Source of the DNA: Bacillota bacterium
GTDB lineage: Bacteria > Bacillota > Clostridia > Lachnospirales > Lachnospiraceae
Direction: 5' to 3'
Assembly (NCBI GenBank): GCA_023386815.1
Contig: JAEWIZ010000025.1
Location: forward strand, 1-64,000
DNA: 64,000 nucleotides
Shown here: piece after piece, positions 51,948-61,607 of the stretch
Position numbering within the stretch: position 1 is the stretch's first letter
Layout: every line of letters begins with the position of its first letter
Notes under the pieces: model-generated
Databases searched by the model: none
Seen by the model: only the letters and a program-made list of their open reading frames with translations
What the model was told of the DNA's origin: nothing
Translations under genes and position numbers: made by a program

Positions 51948-53050
51948 AGATTGTAATAGCTGCAAGTTATGGACCTTCGCTTCTTAACTTTCGAAAGGAT
52001 TTAATAAAGGAAATGATAAAACGAGGGCACAGCGTAACTTGCATTTCCGTCGAACCAAAGGAAGAGCTGGAGAAGCCCTTGGCAGCACTTGGTGCCTCCT
52101 ATGAGTCAGTTGGAGGAAGCAGAACCGGGATCGGATTCTTCGAAAATATTGCTATATTCTTTTGCTATCTAAAGCTACTTTGGACATTGAAACCTGATTT
52201 ATGTTTTTTTTACATGGCAAAACCTATTGTATTTGGAGGAAGTGCAGCAATATTCCTGGGAATTAAAAGGATTTATCCCTTCATTACAGGCTTAGAGACT
52301 CCTTTTTATTCAAAGGAGAGAAAGGATATTTTTATTCGAGGTCTGCTTTGCATCTTTTATAAATTTGTAATTCACTTTAGTAAAGCCTGCTTTTTTATGA
52401 ATAGGGATGACATCAATTGGATGATAAAGCTTAAGGTAATAAGGGAAGGAAAAGCAGTCCTAGTCAATGGCTCTGGGGTGAATATGAGGCATTTTACCAG
52501 GCTTCCCCTGCCAGAGGAACCTCGCGTTTGTATGACAGCCAGACTGGTGGAGGGCAAGGGGGTTAGAGAATACTTTGAGGCAGCCTCACTGCTAAAGGCA
52601 AAATACCCAGAGGTACCTTTTCATCTTGTGGGAGGATTTGATGAACATAAGGAGGGTATTAAGGAGGAGGAACTAGACACTTTACTTAAGGAAGGAGCTG
52701 TTTCCTATTATGGCCATGCAGAAGATGTAAGACCTTTCCTGGAGTATTGCTCCATATTTGTGCTGCCTTCCTATCATGAAGGGAATGGACGCAGTATCGT
52801 AGAAGCTATGGCAGCTGGAAGAGCAATCGTTACCACAAATGTACCAGGGTGTAAGGATACAGTTATGGAGGGTTATAACGGTTTTCTGGTTCCGCCAAGA
52901 GATGGGAAAGCTTTGGCGGAAAAGTTAGAGATACTTATTCAAAACAAAAAACTAAGAGAGTCCATGGGTCATTCCTCTTACCTATTATGCCGAGAGAAGT
53001 TCGAGGTAAATAAGATTAACAATACCCTGCTGCAGACGATGAGATTATAG
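51944..53050 (+). CDS. Glycosyltransferase family 4
   Basis: A 368-residue GT-B transferase. The early VIAASYGPSLLNFRKDLI donor-side start and the C-terminal VLPSYHEGNGRSIVEAMAAGRAIVTTNVPGCKDTV match the GT4 acceptor/donor E-x7-E site with two glutamates. It resembles WbnK/PglA-type N-acetylhexosamine transferases. ATG 51944 overlaps the WbqC stop by four bases; the frame upstream to 51902 is not used. It lies in the operon between WbqC and the CapK-like gene. Confidence 0.92.
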   Translation: MKIVIAASYGPSLLNFRKDLIKEMIKRGHSVTCISVEPKEELEKPLAALGASYESVGGSRTGIGFFENIAIFFCYLKLLWTLKPDLCFFYMAKPIVFGGSAAIFLGIKRIYPFITGLETPFYSKERKDIFIRGLLCIFYKFVIHFSKACFFMNRDDINWMIKLKVIREGKAVLVNGSGVNMRHFTRLPLPEEPRVCMTARLVEGKGVREYFEAASLLKAKYPEVPFHLVGGFDEHKEGIKEEELDTLLKEGAVSYYGHAEDVRPFLEYCSIFVLPSYHEGNGRSIVEAMAAGRAIVTTNVPGCKDTVMEGYNGFLVPPRDGKALAEKLEILIQNKKLRESMGHSSYLLCREKFEVNKINNTLLQTMRL

Positions 53051-53064
53051 AGGAGGCGTTCGGT

Positions 53065-54426
53065 TTGGGGAGAAGGATCCTGAAAATTTACTACCGTTTG
53101 CCGGTTTTCTGCCAAAATATTGCCATCAGTTTCTATGGTCTGATGCTTTATATAGGGCGCTACACAGGTGAATATCGTCGGTATCTTATGCTTTTTTCCA
53201 GGAGTAAGCACGATAAACTGGAAAGAGAACTAAGAATTCAAAACAAAAGATTTTTGAAGCTACTTCATTATGCTGTGGAGAAAAGTCCCTTTTACCGAGA
53301 ATTTTATAAAGATGTACCGCTTCAGGAGATTAAATCAGTTAAGGATATTAAAAAGCTGCCAGTTCTTAGGAAAGATATATTAAAGGAGAATATAGATAGT
53401 ATCTACACCATATCCACAGGAAAAAGTCAGCTTTTTTCGACAGGGGGAACCAGCGGAATCCCTCTTGTGGTTAGAAAAAGATCTGCAGATGTGCAACAAA
53501 GGATGGCATATCTGGATGCTTACAAACTGACCTTTGGTTTTCGTAATAATAAAATGAAATCTGCCAGATTTTTTGGAAAGAAGATTGTAGAGGATAATCC
53601 CAATAACCCTATATTCTGGAGAACAAACTATCCGTTAAGACAACGCCTTTACTCTACGTATCATTTAACGGAAAAGAATCTTCCCTTCTATGTCAGAGAT
53701 TTAAACCGGTATAAGCCGCAGGCCATTGATGGATTCGTTTCTGCAATTTATACCATAGCCAAATACATGGAAGATAACCAGATTGCTCCTGCTTTTACTC
53801 CTAAAGCAGTTTTTACCACTTCAGAAACGGTTCTTCCTTATCATCGGAAAACCATTGAAAAGGTATTTAATTGTCCTTTATCAGATCAGTATGCCTCCAA
53901 TGAAGGTGCTCCTTTTATTATACAGTGTAACAAAGGCTCCTATCACGAGGCCATCGATACGGGAATCTTTGAACATGTTCCCTCAGAAAACGGAACAAAG
54001 CTTTTGGTAACAGGGTTTGATACCTTTGGTACGCCCCTCATTCGATATGACATTGGGGATTTGATTATTTTGGCAGAGGGGATGACCTGTACTTGTGGTA
54101 GCGTTCATCCTGTGATTCAGGGTATTGCTGGGAGAGAGGCAGAGTATTTAGAGACTGGGAAGGGGCGCTTCAGTCAGGTTCAGTTGTCCGTGTTAATCAG
54201 CCAGTTATCTGACGTGGCAGAGCAGCTTCAGTTTCGTCAAAAGAAGGATGGGTCCCTGGATATCTTTTGCATATTGTTGAAACCTTTAAGGAAAGAGACT
54301 GTTAAACAGACAATAAATAATACAATAGAACAGTTTCTTGGATCAAATACTTCATTTAAGTTGCATTTCACTGATAGGATAGACCGGGCGCCCAGTGGAA
54401 AGTATCAGTTGATTATCAAGGAGTAG
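53065..54426 (+). CDS. CapK-like (phenylacetate-CoA ligase family) adenylate-forming protein
   Basis: A 453-residue protein. LFSTGGTSGIPLVV (about 130-143) is the P-loop-like motif of adenylate-forming enzymes; FTTSETVLPYHRKTIEKVFN and DQYASNEGAPF follow, then PLIRYDIGD and IDRAPSGKYQ at the end. CapK relatives sit in capsule clusters and probably activate a carboxylic acid. GAGGAGG lies nine bases before TTG 53065, which is taken as start. Together with WbqC and PIG-L it suggests acylation of an amino sugar in the final polymer. Confidence 0.88.
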   Translation: MGRRILKIYYRLPVFCQNIAISFYGLMLYIGRYTGEYRRYLMLFSRSKHDKLERELRIQNKRFLKLLHYAVEKSPFYREFYKDVPLQEIKSVKDIKKLPVLRKDILKENIDSIYTISTGKSQLFSTGGTSGIPLVVRKRSADVQQRMAYLDAYKLTFGFRNNKMKSARFFGKKIVEDNPNNPIFWRTNYPLRQRLYSTYHLTEKNLPFYVRDLNRYKPQAIDGFVSAIYTIAKYMEDNQIAPAFTPKAVFTTSETVLPYHRKTIEKVFNCPLSDQYASNEGAPFIIQCNKGSYHEAIDTGIFEHVPSENGTKLLVTGFDTFGTPLIRYDIGDLIILAEGMTCTCGSVHPVIQGIAGREAEYLETGKGRFSQVQLSVLISQLSDVAEQLQFRQKKDGSLDIFCILLKPLRKETVKQTINNTIEQFLGSNTSFKLHFTDRIDRAPSGKYQLIIKE

Positions 54427-54487
54427 TCCTGTGACAAACAGGCCAGGGAATGGAATTAGAGTTAAATAGGAGCGGAGGGATTACGAA

Positions 54488-55495
54488 GTGATTACAAATA
54501 AACTTGTTAGCTTAATAATACCCGTCTATCAGGCGGAAAAATATCTTTGGCACTGTGCAGAAAGTGTTATGAGTCAATCCTATAAGAATATTGAAATTAT
54601 ACTTGTAGACGATGGGTCCACCGATAAGAGCCCGGATATCTGCGATAATCTCGCTAAAATGGATGAAAGGGTAAAGGTGATACATCAGGAGAACGGGGGG
54701 ATATCCAGCGCCAGGAATACGGGACTTCGCAATGCCAGCGGTGAGTATGTTAGCTTCCTGGATAGTGATGATTTTTTGCATAAACATTTTATTAAATATC
54801 TTCTCTTTTTATGTATAAAGTATGAGGCGCAGTTAGCTGTCGGCAGCTTATATAATGGAAATGGTGGCGACTTTGAGGGGATCTCCATGAAGGGAAATAC
54901 CTCTGTTTATTCCGGGAAAGAAGCAATCTTAAGTCGGAGGGTAAAATCAGGGGTAGTAGGGAAGTTATACAAAAAGGAGCTCTTTGACGGACTTGTATTT
55001 CCGGTAAGTGACCATTTTAATTATGAGGATGAGGCAGTGATTTATAAGCTTTTAGATCGCTCTAAGCAGGTCGTCATTACAAAAAAACCTCTATATTATT
55101 ATTTTCAAAATCCGATTAGTACTACTCGAAAGGAGAATCACTATAAGCCTACAGACTTTTATGAGGTTTTGCAGGAAAGAGCTCTCTACTTTTTGGATAA
55201 GGATAGGGAGTTATTTCAATATGCCTATGAATATCTATGTCTTAATCTGATGCTCTTTTACTTTACCTGTAAAAGAGATGAGGAAAATACCAATGACCTA
55301 GAGGAACTCTTAAGATTATATGAGGATGCATATTTTAAGGTATTGTATAACGAAGTAACACCCCTAAAGTATAAGCTTATGTTCACGGCATTTTATCAGT
55401 TCCCGGAGACTTGTGCCCTCATCGCGAATAAAGCAGGGCTTCCGTTGAAAAAGCAGTATGAGATATTTAAGATGAAAGAAAAGAGGCTAAGATGA
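54488..55495 (+). CDS. Glycosyltransferase family 2
   Basis: A 335-residue GT-A transferase. LVSLIIPVYQAEKYLWHC opens the protein, IILVDDGSTDKSPDIC and NGGISSARNTGL follow, then VSFLDSDDFL (DxD). The C-terminal part (about 190-320) is helical. It starts at GTG 54488 with GGAGGG upstream. Its stop overlaps the next gene (ATGA). Confidence 0.93.
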   Translation: MITNKLVSLIIPVYQAEKYLWHCAESVMSQSYKNIEIILVDDGSTDKSPDICDNLAKMDERVKVIHQENGGISSARNTGLRNASGEYVSFLDSDDFLHKHFIKYLLFLCIKYEAQLAVGSLYNGNGGDFEGISMKGNTSVYSGKEAILSRRVKSGVVGKLYKKELFDGLVFPVSDHFNYEDEAVIYKLLDRSKQVVITKKPLYYYFQNPISTTRKENHYKPTDFYEVLQERALYFLDKDRELFQYAYEYLCLNLMLFYFTCKRDEENTNDLEELLRLYEDAYFKVLYNEVTPLKYKLMFTAFYQFPETCALIANKAGLPLKKQYEIFKMKEKRLR

Positions 55496-56802
55496 GGCTT
55501 TTGGTTCTTTCAGAAGAAGTGTGGAATGACAAAAGATATCCCAATAATGTAATGACTAATTGGTTGGAGGGATTCGATGGTCAATTGGCCAATCTATATC
55601 TAGCCTCCGGACTACCGGATAATCCCTGCTGCAGCGAATATTTTCAGATCACAGATAAGATGGCTCTGGGTAATTTATTTAGACAGAATGGCGGGGGAAA
55701 GTGGTTTATCAGTAATGAGTTTGGCTCCTTCGAGGGTACCATTTCACCATCCTCCTCAGGAAAATACTCTGCCATTCAAAAAGGTATTAAACAAATATTT
55801 GGAGGAGTGCTTCGGCTGCTTCGTGATGCGGTCTGGCTTAGAACTAACTGGGAAAATAGTATGCTCGTTGACTTCTTAAGAGAATTTCAACCAGATGCAA
55901 TCTTGAGCCTGAGGTTTTCCTCTAGAAGGATGCTTTACATGGAACGCCTCCTTTATAAACTTACGGGTGTGCCTATCATTGCTTTTACCGGAGATGATGA
56001 ATATTCTATGAAGCAGATAAATGCTTCCCCTTTCTATTGGCTCAGGAGGTTTCAAATTCGAGGTGATATTAGAAGAACTTCAGTACTTTACGGAAAATAT
56101 TATACTTTATCGGAAAGGCAGGCAAAGGAATTCAATAAGATTCTTGGTGTAAATACTGGAGTTTTATACAAAGGCGGAGATTTTTCAAAACCTCTTGAGG
56201 CTAAGAAGATATCAAAGCCCATCCGGATTGTTTATGCAGGAAGGTTATATTGTAACCGGGACAAAACACTTCTCTCCTTAATTAAGGCATTAACAAAGAT
56301 TAACCGGGAAGAGGTTCATATGACTCTGGAGATATATACAAGAGATATACCGGGATCAAGAAAGAGAAAAGCCTTCAATAATGGAAGGACTGTATTTTTA
56401 AAGGGATTTGTCTCAGCGGATGAGTTGAAAAAGATTTATAGCGAAGCAGACATTGCTCTTCATGTAGAGGGATTTGATCTAAGGAACCGATTAAAAACCA
56501 GATATTCCTTTTCCACAAAGATCGTTGACTGCCTAGCATCTACCTGCGCGGTACTTGCAATAGGATCCTATGAAAATGAGGGGATTCGATATCTAAAGAA
56601 GCACCGAGGGGCAATCTGTATTGGAAAAGTAGAAGAAATTCCTTCTGTACTGTCACATATCCTTAGTCACCCCGATAAAATAGAAGTATACAGAAGGTGC
56701 GCCTGGAGACTGGGAGTAAAAGCACATAGAAAGGAAAAAATTCAACAGAGTTTGTTTGAAGACATCTCATTCATAGTTGAGGATAAGAAGGTAAGACGTT
56801 GA
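55492..56802 (+). CDS. Probable glycosyltransferase (GT-B, family 4-like)
   Basis: A 436-residue protein. It looks like a GT-B enzyme: a Rossmann-like N-terminal half (LVLSEEVWNDKRYPNN), a region DAILSLRFSSRRMLY, and a C-terminal half with IRIVYAGRLYCNRDKTLLSLIKAL, VFLKGFVSADELKKIYSEADIALHVEGF and FSTKIVDCLASTCAVLAIG. The GT4 E-x7-E motif is not fully clear. ATG 55492 overlaps the previous stop. The product is likely a sugar transferase of the repeat unit. Confidence 0.8.
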   Translation: MRLLVLSEEVWNDKRYPNNVMTNWLEGFDGQLANLYLASGLPDNPCCSEYFQITDKMALGNLFRQNGGGKWFISNEFGSFEGTISPSSSGKYSAIQKGIKQIFGGVLRLLRDAVWLRTNWENSMLVDFLREFQPDAILSLRFSSRRMLYMERLLYKLTGVPIIAFTGDDEYSMKQINASPFYWLRRFQIRGDIRRTSVLYGKYYTLSERQAKEFNKILGVNTGVLYKGGDFSKPLEAKKISKPIRIVYAGRLYCNRDKTLLSLIKALTKINREEVHMTLEIYTRDIPGSRKRKAFNNGRTVFLKGFVSADELKKIYSEADIALHVEGFDLRNRLKTRYSFSTKIVDCLASTCAVLAIGSYENEGIRYLKKHRGAICIGKVEEIPSVLSHILSHPDKIEVYRRCAWRLGVKAHRKEKIQQSLFEDISFIVEDKKVRR

Positions 56803-56838
56803 GTTTGAGTGGCTATTATAAGGTTTAAGGGGGAAAGT

Positions 56839-58008
56839 ATGAAAATACTGATAACAGGCGCCAGCGGATTTCTGGGTAAAAATCTGATAGACGGTCTTAA
56901 GGCTCTAGATGGAGAAATGAATACCATATACCCCTATGATAAATCAAATACGCTGGCTGATTTAAAAAATTATACAAAGGATTGTGATTTTGTCTACCAT
57001 TTTGCTGCAGTGCATCGACCGGTCAGGGATGAAGAATTTCAGGAGGTAAATTATGAATTTTTCCAGACCCTGCTTGGACTTCTACGGGAAAATGGCAATA
57101 AGTGCCCTGTTTTATATACCTCCTCCGTACAGGCAACGCAGGATACTTTATATGCGAGAAGTAAGTGTATGGCAGAAGAGGCCTTGTGGGAGCACATTAG
57201 GATAAATGGAAGTAGAGGTATCATATATCGGCTAACAAATACCTTTGGCAAATGGGCGAAGCCCTACGCTTATTCTGTGGTTGCGACTTTTTGCTATAAT
57301 GTAGCAAGAAATAAAGTAATTGAGATTCATAATCCGGATACAAGAATGAATTTTTATTATATCGATGATGTGATTTCGGATTTTCTAATACATCTAAAGA
57401 AAGAAGTACCTCCTGGTGAGGATGGGTTTTATCGGCTACCGCAAGGATTGTGCTATCAGATATCTATTCAGGAGCTGGCGGATACGATCCAGGGCTTTCA
57501 AAAGGCAAGAGAAGAGTTATATATTCCCGATATGAACAATCCCTTTACTAAGAAACTTTACAGTACCTATTTGAGTTATTTACCCTCAGATATGCTGGTT
57601 CTTCCCATAAAGAGTCATAAGGATGCGAGGGGAAGTTTTACAGAGGTATTTAAGACGGATGACAGAGGGCAGTTTTCCCTGAATGTCACGAAACCTGGTA
57701 TCGTAAAGGGTGGGCATTATCATAACTTAAAATGTGAACGTTTTTTTGTGATTTCTGGTGAGGCAAAGATTCAGATGAGAAAAATTTCTACCGGTGAAAT
57801 TAGAGAATATTTGCTTTCCGGTGAAGTGGCTCAGGTGATTGAGATACCTCCAGGGTATACTCATAACTTGATTAATATTGGAGATACGGATCTATATACC
57901 TTAATTTGGGCAAATGAAGTATTTGACAAAATATATCCGGATACCTACCCCTGCTCCATTACCCCAATTAGAGCAGATGATTGTGCGAATGAGAAAGGTG
58001 GTAATTAG
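56839..58008 (+). CDS. capF: CapF-like bifunctional UDP-sugar reductase/epimerase
   Basis: A 390-residue protein with an SDR half (about 1-245; GASGFLGKN, then LYARSKCMAEEAL with the Tyr-x3-Lys pair) and a cupin half (about 255-390; GIVKGGHYHNLKCERFFVISGEA and PPGYTHNLINIGDTDL). This two-domain build is that of CapF/WbjC, the enzyme that finishes UDP-N-acetyl-L-talosamine on the route to UDP-L-FucNAc. CapE and CapG partners are not seen in the window. ATG 56839 follows GGGGGAAAGT; the frame from 56809 is not used. Confidence 0.85.
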   Translation: MKILITGASGFLGKNLIDGLKALDGEMNTIYPYDKSNTLADLKNYTKDCDFVYHFAAVHRPVRDEEFQEVNYEFFQTLLGLLRENGNKCPVLYTSSVQATQDTLYARSKCMAEEALWEHIRINGSRGIIYRLTNTFGKWAKPYAYSVVATFCYNVARNKVIEIHNPDTRMNFYYIDDVISDFLIHLKKEVPPGEDGFYRLPQGLCYQISIQELADTIQGFQKAREELYIPDMNNPFTKKLYSTYLSYLPSDMLVLPIKSHKDARGSFTEVFKTDDRGQFSLNVTKPGIVKGGHYHNLKCERFFVISGEAKIQMRKISTGEIREYLLSGEVAQVIEIPPGYTHNLINIGDTDLYTLIWANEVFDKIYPDTYPCSITPIRADDCANEKGGN

Positions 58009-58014
58009 CTGATC

Positions 58015-59289
58015 ATGAAGATTCTTCTGATTAATGAAGTTTACGGTATATTAAGTACCGGCAGGACTGTAAAGGAGCTGCAGATCTATTTAAAAGAACA
58101 AGGGCATACCTGCATTGTTGCATATGCATATAAAAAGCAGACTGCTATGAAGATGGATCAGGAACGACAAGAGCTAAAGGATTACTATGTGATTGGATCT
58201 GCTTTTGATAGAAAGTTACATGCATTGTGTTCCAGAATCTTTGGTCTTCAAGGATATTTCTCTACCGGTTCCACGAAGAAGCTGATTCGTTATATCAGTG
58301 ATCAAAAACCCGACGTTGTTCAGCTTGGAAATGTCCATGGTAATTATCTGAATTTGAACCTTCTTCTAAAATATCTCGCAAGGCAGGATATTGCTGTTAC
58401 AATAGTGCTTCATGACTGCTGGTTCTATACCGGGAGATGTACACATTATACAGCAAATGAGTGCTATCAATGGCATGAGGGCTGTATGAGATGCCCCAAT
58501 AATAAAAACACACCGACCACCTGGTTCTTTGATCGAAGCAAGAAGATGTGGAAGGATAAAAAGAAGTATTTTAAGGAGATAAAAAGACTCGCAGTTATAG
58601 GTGTTTCGGATTGGATTACAAATGAGGCTAGAGCCTCCTTCTTAAAGGACGCTATAATGATCAAGAGGATATACAATGGAATTAATATTGAGGTATTCAA
58701 ACCAATGGATACGGGTGAACTACGAAAAGAGTTGGGTTTAGAAGATAAGTTTATTATTATTTCAGTAGCTTCTATCTGGGGTAATGCGAAAGGGTTGAAG
58801 AGTTTCGTTCAACTAGCGAATCATCTACAAAAGCAGTATAGAAAAAGTATTCTAAAAGGGAAGCAAGAGAAGGAGAGCGTTATCCTGTTGATAGGAAGTA
58901 TGAATACTGAAATTGATCTACCTGGTAATGTAAGAATCGTACCGGCTACTGATAGTACCTCAGTATTAGCAGGATTATATAATGTGGGGGATGTATATGT
59001 CTCACTCTCAAGAGAAGAATCCTTTGGTAAAACAGTGGCAGAGGCTTTAGCATGTGGGACTCCAGCCATAGCCTTTCAATCGACAGCTTTACCGGAACTA
59101 ATTGGTGAGGGATGCGGACATCTGGTTACGAACTATAGCTTGAACGGAGTTTATGAGTGCCTCTGTGAGGTTAGAGATAAGGGAAAGGTTTTTTATTCAG
59201 ATCGTTGTGTTAGTTACGCAAGAGAGCATTTTTCAAAGGAGCACTTTGGTCAGGAATATTGCAGTACCTTTGAAAACCTACTTTCCTGA
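58015..59289 (+). CDS. Glycosyltransferase family 4 (WcaC-like)
   Basis: A 424-residue GT-B protein. It begins MKILLINEVYGILSTGRTVKEL, has a VLHDCWFYTGRCTHYTANECYQWHEGC(M)RCP region with several cysteines (a pattern shared by colanic-type transferases), and ends with VSLSREESFGKTVAEALACGTPAIAFQSTALPELIG, the GT4 E-x7-E site. It starts six bases after the capF stop with a GTGATC-type weak ribosome site (GGTGG further up), so it is translationally linked. Confidence 0.92.
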   Translation: MKILLINEVYGILSTGRTVKELQIYLKEQGHTCIVAYAYKKQTAMKMDQERQELKDYYVIGSAFDRKLHALCSRIFGLQGYFSTGSTKKLIRYISDQKPDVVQLGNVHGNYLNLNLLLKYLARQDIAVTIVLHDCWFYTGRCTHYTANECYQWHEGCMRCPNNKNTPTTWFFDRSKKMWKDKKKYFKEIKRLAVIGVSDWITNEARASFLKDAIMIKRIYNGINIEVFKPMDTGELRKELGLEDKFIIISVASIWGNAKGLKSFVQLANHLQKQYRKSILKGKQEKESVILLIGSMNTEIDLPGNVRIVPATDSTSVLAGLYNVGDVYVSLSREESFGKTVAEALACGTPAIAFQSTALPELIGEGCGHLVTNYSLNGVYECLCEVRDKGKVFYSDRCVSYAREHFSKEHFGQEYCSTFENLLS

Positions 59290-59333
59290 GCTTACTATAT
59301 AACTTAATACCGTTAAAACGGCTGATGAGGGAA

Positions 59334-59363
59334 AGTGTGAAAATAAGGTGCAAAATTCACACT
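59334..59363. other. Small hairpin in the 59290-59419 gap
   Basis: AGTGTGAA (59334-59341) pairs with TTCACACT (59356-59363). A CCGTT/AACGG pair lies just before it. There is no T run, so it is not a terminator. It may affect mRNA stability between the GT4 and EpsG-like genes. Confidence 0.45.
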
Positions 59364-59419
59364 CAAATTTGTGCCTGCGGCTCAAAGTTAGCAGGATTGA
59401 GAAAGGCATGGTTATTTGA

Positions 59420-60490
59420 ATGATTGTATACGGTTTACTATTAATACTTCTCGCTGCTACAGCATTGATGCAAACCAATAAAATAGAGGATAATGCCGGA
59501 TATAGAACAGGAAAGAGAAATAATATTGTACTGTTTCTTTCCTGTTTCTCTATTTATGTGCTTATGGTTTTGAAGGCGCCTATTTCCGGGGATTACAGCA
59601 GATATGCAATTAATTTCCTGGATTCTGTAAATAAGACCATACAATTTTACTGGGATCGTAATTTTGATCCGGGTTTTTATATTCTGACTAAAATAATTGG
59701 AGAAATTCACTTTAGTACGGTATTTTATTTTGCCGTAACCTCAGCAATTATATGCCTCAGTTTATTTTTCTTCATAAAGCGTTACGCCAGCAATAAAAGC
59801 TATGCATTGTATTTCTATTATACTATTGGTCTTTTTGCATTCTCATTGGCAGGGCTACGTCAAGCCTTGGCAATGTCGATATGCCTTTTTGCCTATGAAG
59901 CAGCAAGACGACGAAAAATTATACCCTTTTTAATCTTAGTGGGTGCAGCCTATTTACAGCATAAATCGGCTCTATTCTTTCTACCTGTTTTTTTTGTTGG
60001 ATGGGTTCCTTGGAAGGCAAAGTACCATCTTATCATTCTCTCCACGTTTGGGATCGTGGGGCTATTTTTTCATGAGATCTATACCATGGTAACGGAGTGG
60101 ATGGATTATAACTATGCAATTGAAAGCACAGGGAATGGAGGAATATTCCTAATTATTCTATTGATTATAGGGTTTTTGGGAGTTGTCTATAGAAAAAAAC
60201 TGATGGAGACAAATCAAGATAGTCTGTTCTTTTTAAATATGCATTTTGTAGTAATTTTGTTATGGATATTTCGCATGTTTACTAGAACAGCAGAAAGACC
60301 AACATTTTATTATCTGTATGCCAGTGTGATATTATTGGATCGTATTCTTTCCTTAAAACTGGAAGGAGAAGCGGAAGAGAGAACGAAAAGATTTCTGATA
60401 CTATCATCAATTATATTTTTCGGGCTCTTCTTCCTTTATCGTACCTTAAGAGACAGAAATTTAGTGCCCTATCTTTGGATATTTAATTAA
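59420..60490 (+). CDS. EpsG-like polysaccharide polymerase
   Basis: A 356-residue membrane protein with about 10 hydrophobic segments. It carries SGDYSRYAINF, DPGFYILTKIIGEI, FSLAGLRQALAMSICLFAYEAARR and LQHKSALFFLPVF; the RQ/HKSA pattern is typical of EpsG-family Wzy-like polymerases. It should join repeat units on the outer leaflet of the membrane. It lies between a glycosyltransferase and a GT-A gene, with a flippase further on. Confidence 0.88.
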   Translation: MIVYGLLLILLAATALMQTNKIEDNAGYRTGKRNNIVLFLSCFSIYVLMVLKAPISGDYSRYAINFLDSVNKTIQFYWDRNFDPGFYILTKIIGEIHFSTVFYFAVTSAIICLSLFFFIKRYASNKSYALYFYYTIGLFAFSLAGLRQALAMSICLFAYEAARRRKIIPFLILVGAAYLQHKSALFFLPVFFVGWVPWKAKYHLIILSTFGIVGLFFHEIYTMVTEWMDYNYAIESTGNGGIFLIILLIIGFLGVVYRKKLMETNQDSLFFLNMHFVVILLWIFRMFTRTAERPTFYYLYASVILLDRILSLKLEGEAEERTKRFLILSSIIFFGLFFLYRTLRDRNLVPYLWIFN

Positions 60491-60535
60491 TTTTTCGTAG
60501 GCTTTGTGCTGCTAGCAAAGGAGTGAAAGGTAATT

Positions 60536-61537
60536 ATGAATGAGGCTAACATTGACATTGCTGTATTATTAATATTTTTTGCCAGACCGGAACAGTTTCA
60601 GAGGGTATTTGAGGTTGTAAGGGAGGCTAGACCCTCTAAACTCTATTTATACCAGGATGGTCCCAGAAAAAATAGATCTGACGATATGGCAGGTATTTTA
60701 AAATGCCGAGCAATTGTAAACGATATCGATTGGAACTGTGAGATACATACCTATTTCCAAAGGGAGAATGTCGGTTGTGATCCATCAGAATATATCGCTC
60801 AGAAATGGATGTTCCAGACGGAGACAGCAGGAATTGTGCTAGAGGACGATGACGTGCCTTCCCTCTGCTTTTTCCCTTTCTGCAAAGAACTATTGGAGAA
60901 GTACAAGGATGACGAAAGAATTAATATGATATGCGGCATGAACAATACTGGGGTATGTGAATATACCCCTTATGATTATTTATTTACTAATTCTGGTTCA
61001 ATCTGTGGTTGGGCATCCTGGAAGAGAGTAGTGGATACCTGGGACGGGGAGTATGGAATACTGAAAGACTCTTTTAACCTGGTACAGTTAAAAGCTTATA
61101 TTGATACATTTTCAAGTGGAGGGCATCATATCAGTAACATAAAGCGCCATTATTATTCGGGAAAAGCTTATTATGAATCCATCCTTAGCACAAGCATGCA
61201 CCTGAACCACAGGCTGAATATCGTTCCTTCTAAAAACATGATATCCAATATCGGTATTACAGCAAATGCTACCCATTCTGTTTCTGATATTCGAATGCTA
61301 CCGAAGGGAATTCAGAGAATTTTTCATATGCAAACCTACGAACTTGAGTTTCCCCTGAAGCATCCTCCTTATGTTATTGAAGATATAGAATTTAGGAATA
61401 GAATTGATCGGATTATGGGAAAGGGGCATCCACTGGTGCGATATTACAGAAGATTTGCCAGCTTGTGCTTACGCTTAAAATACAAGGATTACAAAGGACT
61501 GAAAAAAAGTTTGCTGCGTTTGTTTAAGAGAAGCTGA
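60536..61537 (+). CDS. GT-A fold glycosyltransferase (HlpA-like)
   Basis: A 333-residue protein of the hemolytic protein HlpA-like / N-acetylglucosaminyltransferase-like group. IDIAVLLIFFARPEQFQRVFEV, LYLYQDGPR and GIVLEDDDVPS (DxD-type metal site near residue 102) place it in a GT-A fold; SGSICGWASWKRVVDTW is family-typical. Its sugar is unknown. AAAGG before the ATG is the ribosome site. Confidence 0.82.
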   Translation: MNEANIDIAVLLIFFARPEQFQRVFEVVREARPSKLYLYQDGPRKNRSDDMAGILKCRAIVNDIDWNCEIHTYFQRENVGCDPSEYIAQKWMFQTETAGIVLEDDDVPSLCFFPFCKELLEKYKDDERINMICGMNNTGVCEYTPYDYLFTNSGSICGWASWKRVVDTWDGEYGILKDSFNLVQLKAYIDTFSSGGHHISNIKRHYYSGKAYYESILSTSMHLNHRLNIVPSKNMISNIGITANATHSVSDIRMLPKGIQRIFHMQTYELEFPLKHPPYVIEDIEFRNRIDRIMGKGHPLVRYYRRFASLCLRLKYKDYKGLKKSLLRLFKRS

Positions 61538-61607
61538 TTTCTTGAAACTAGCTTCTTCACGGGTAATAAAATCATAAATTGGATGAAAGAAAGCAGTGGT
61601 TTAGATT

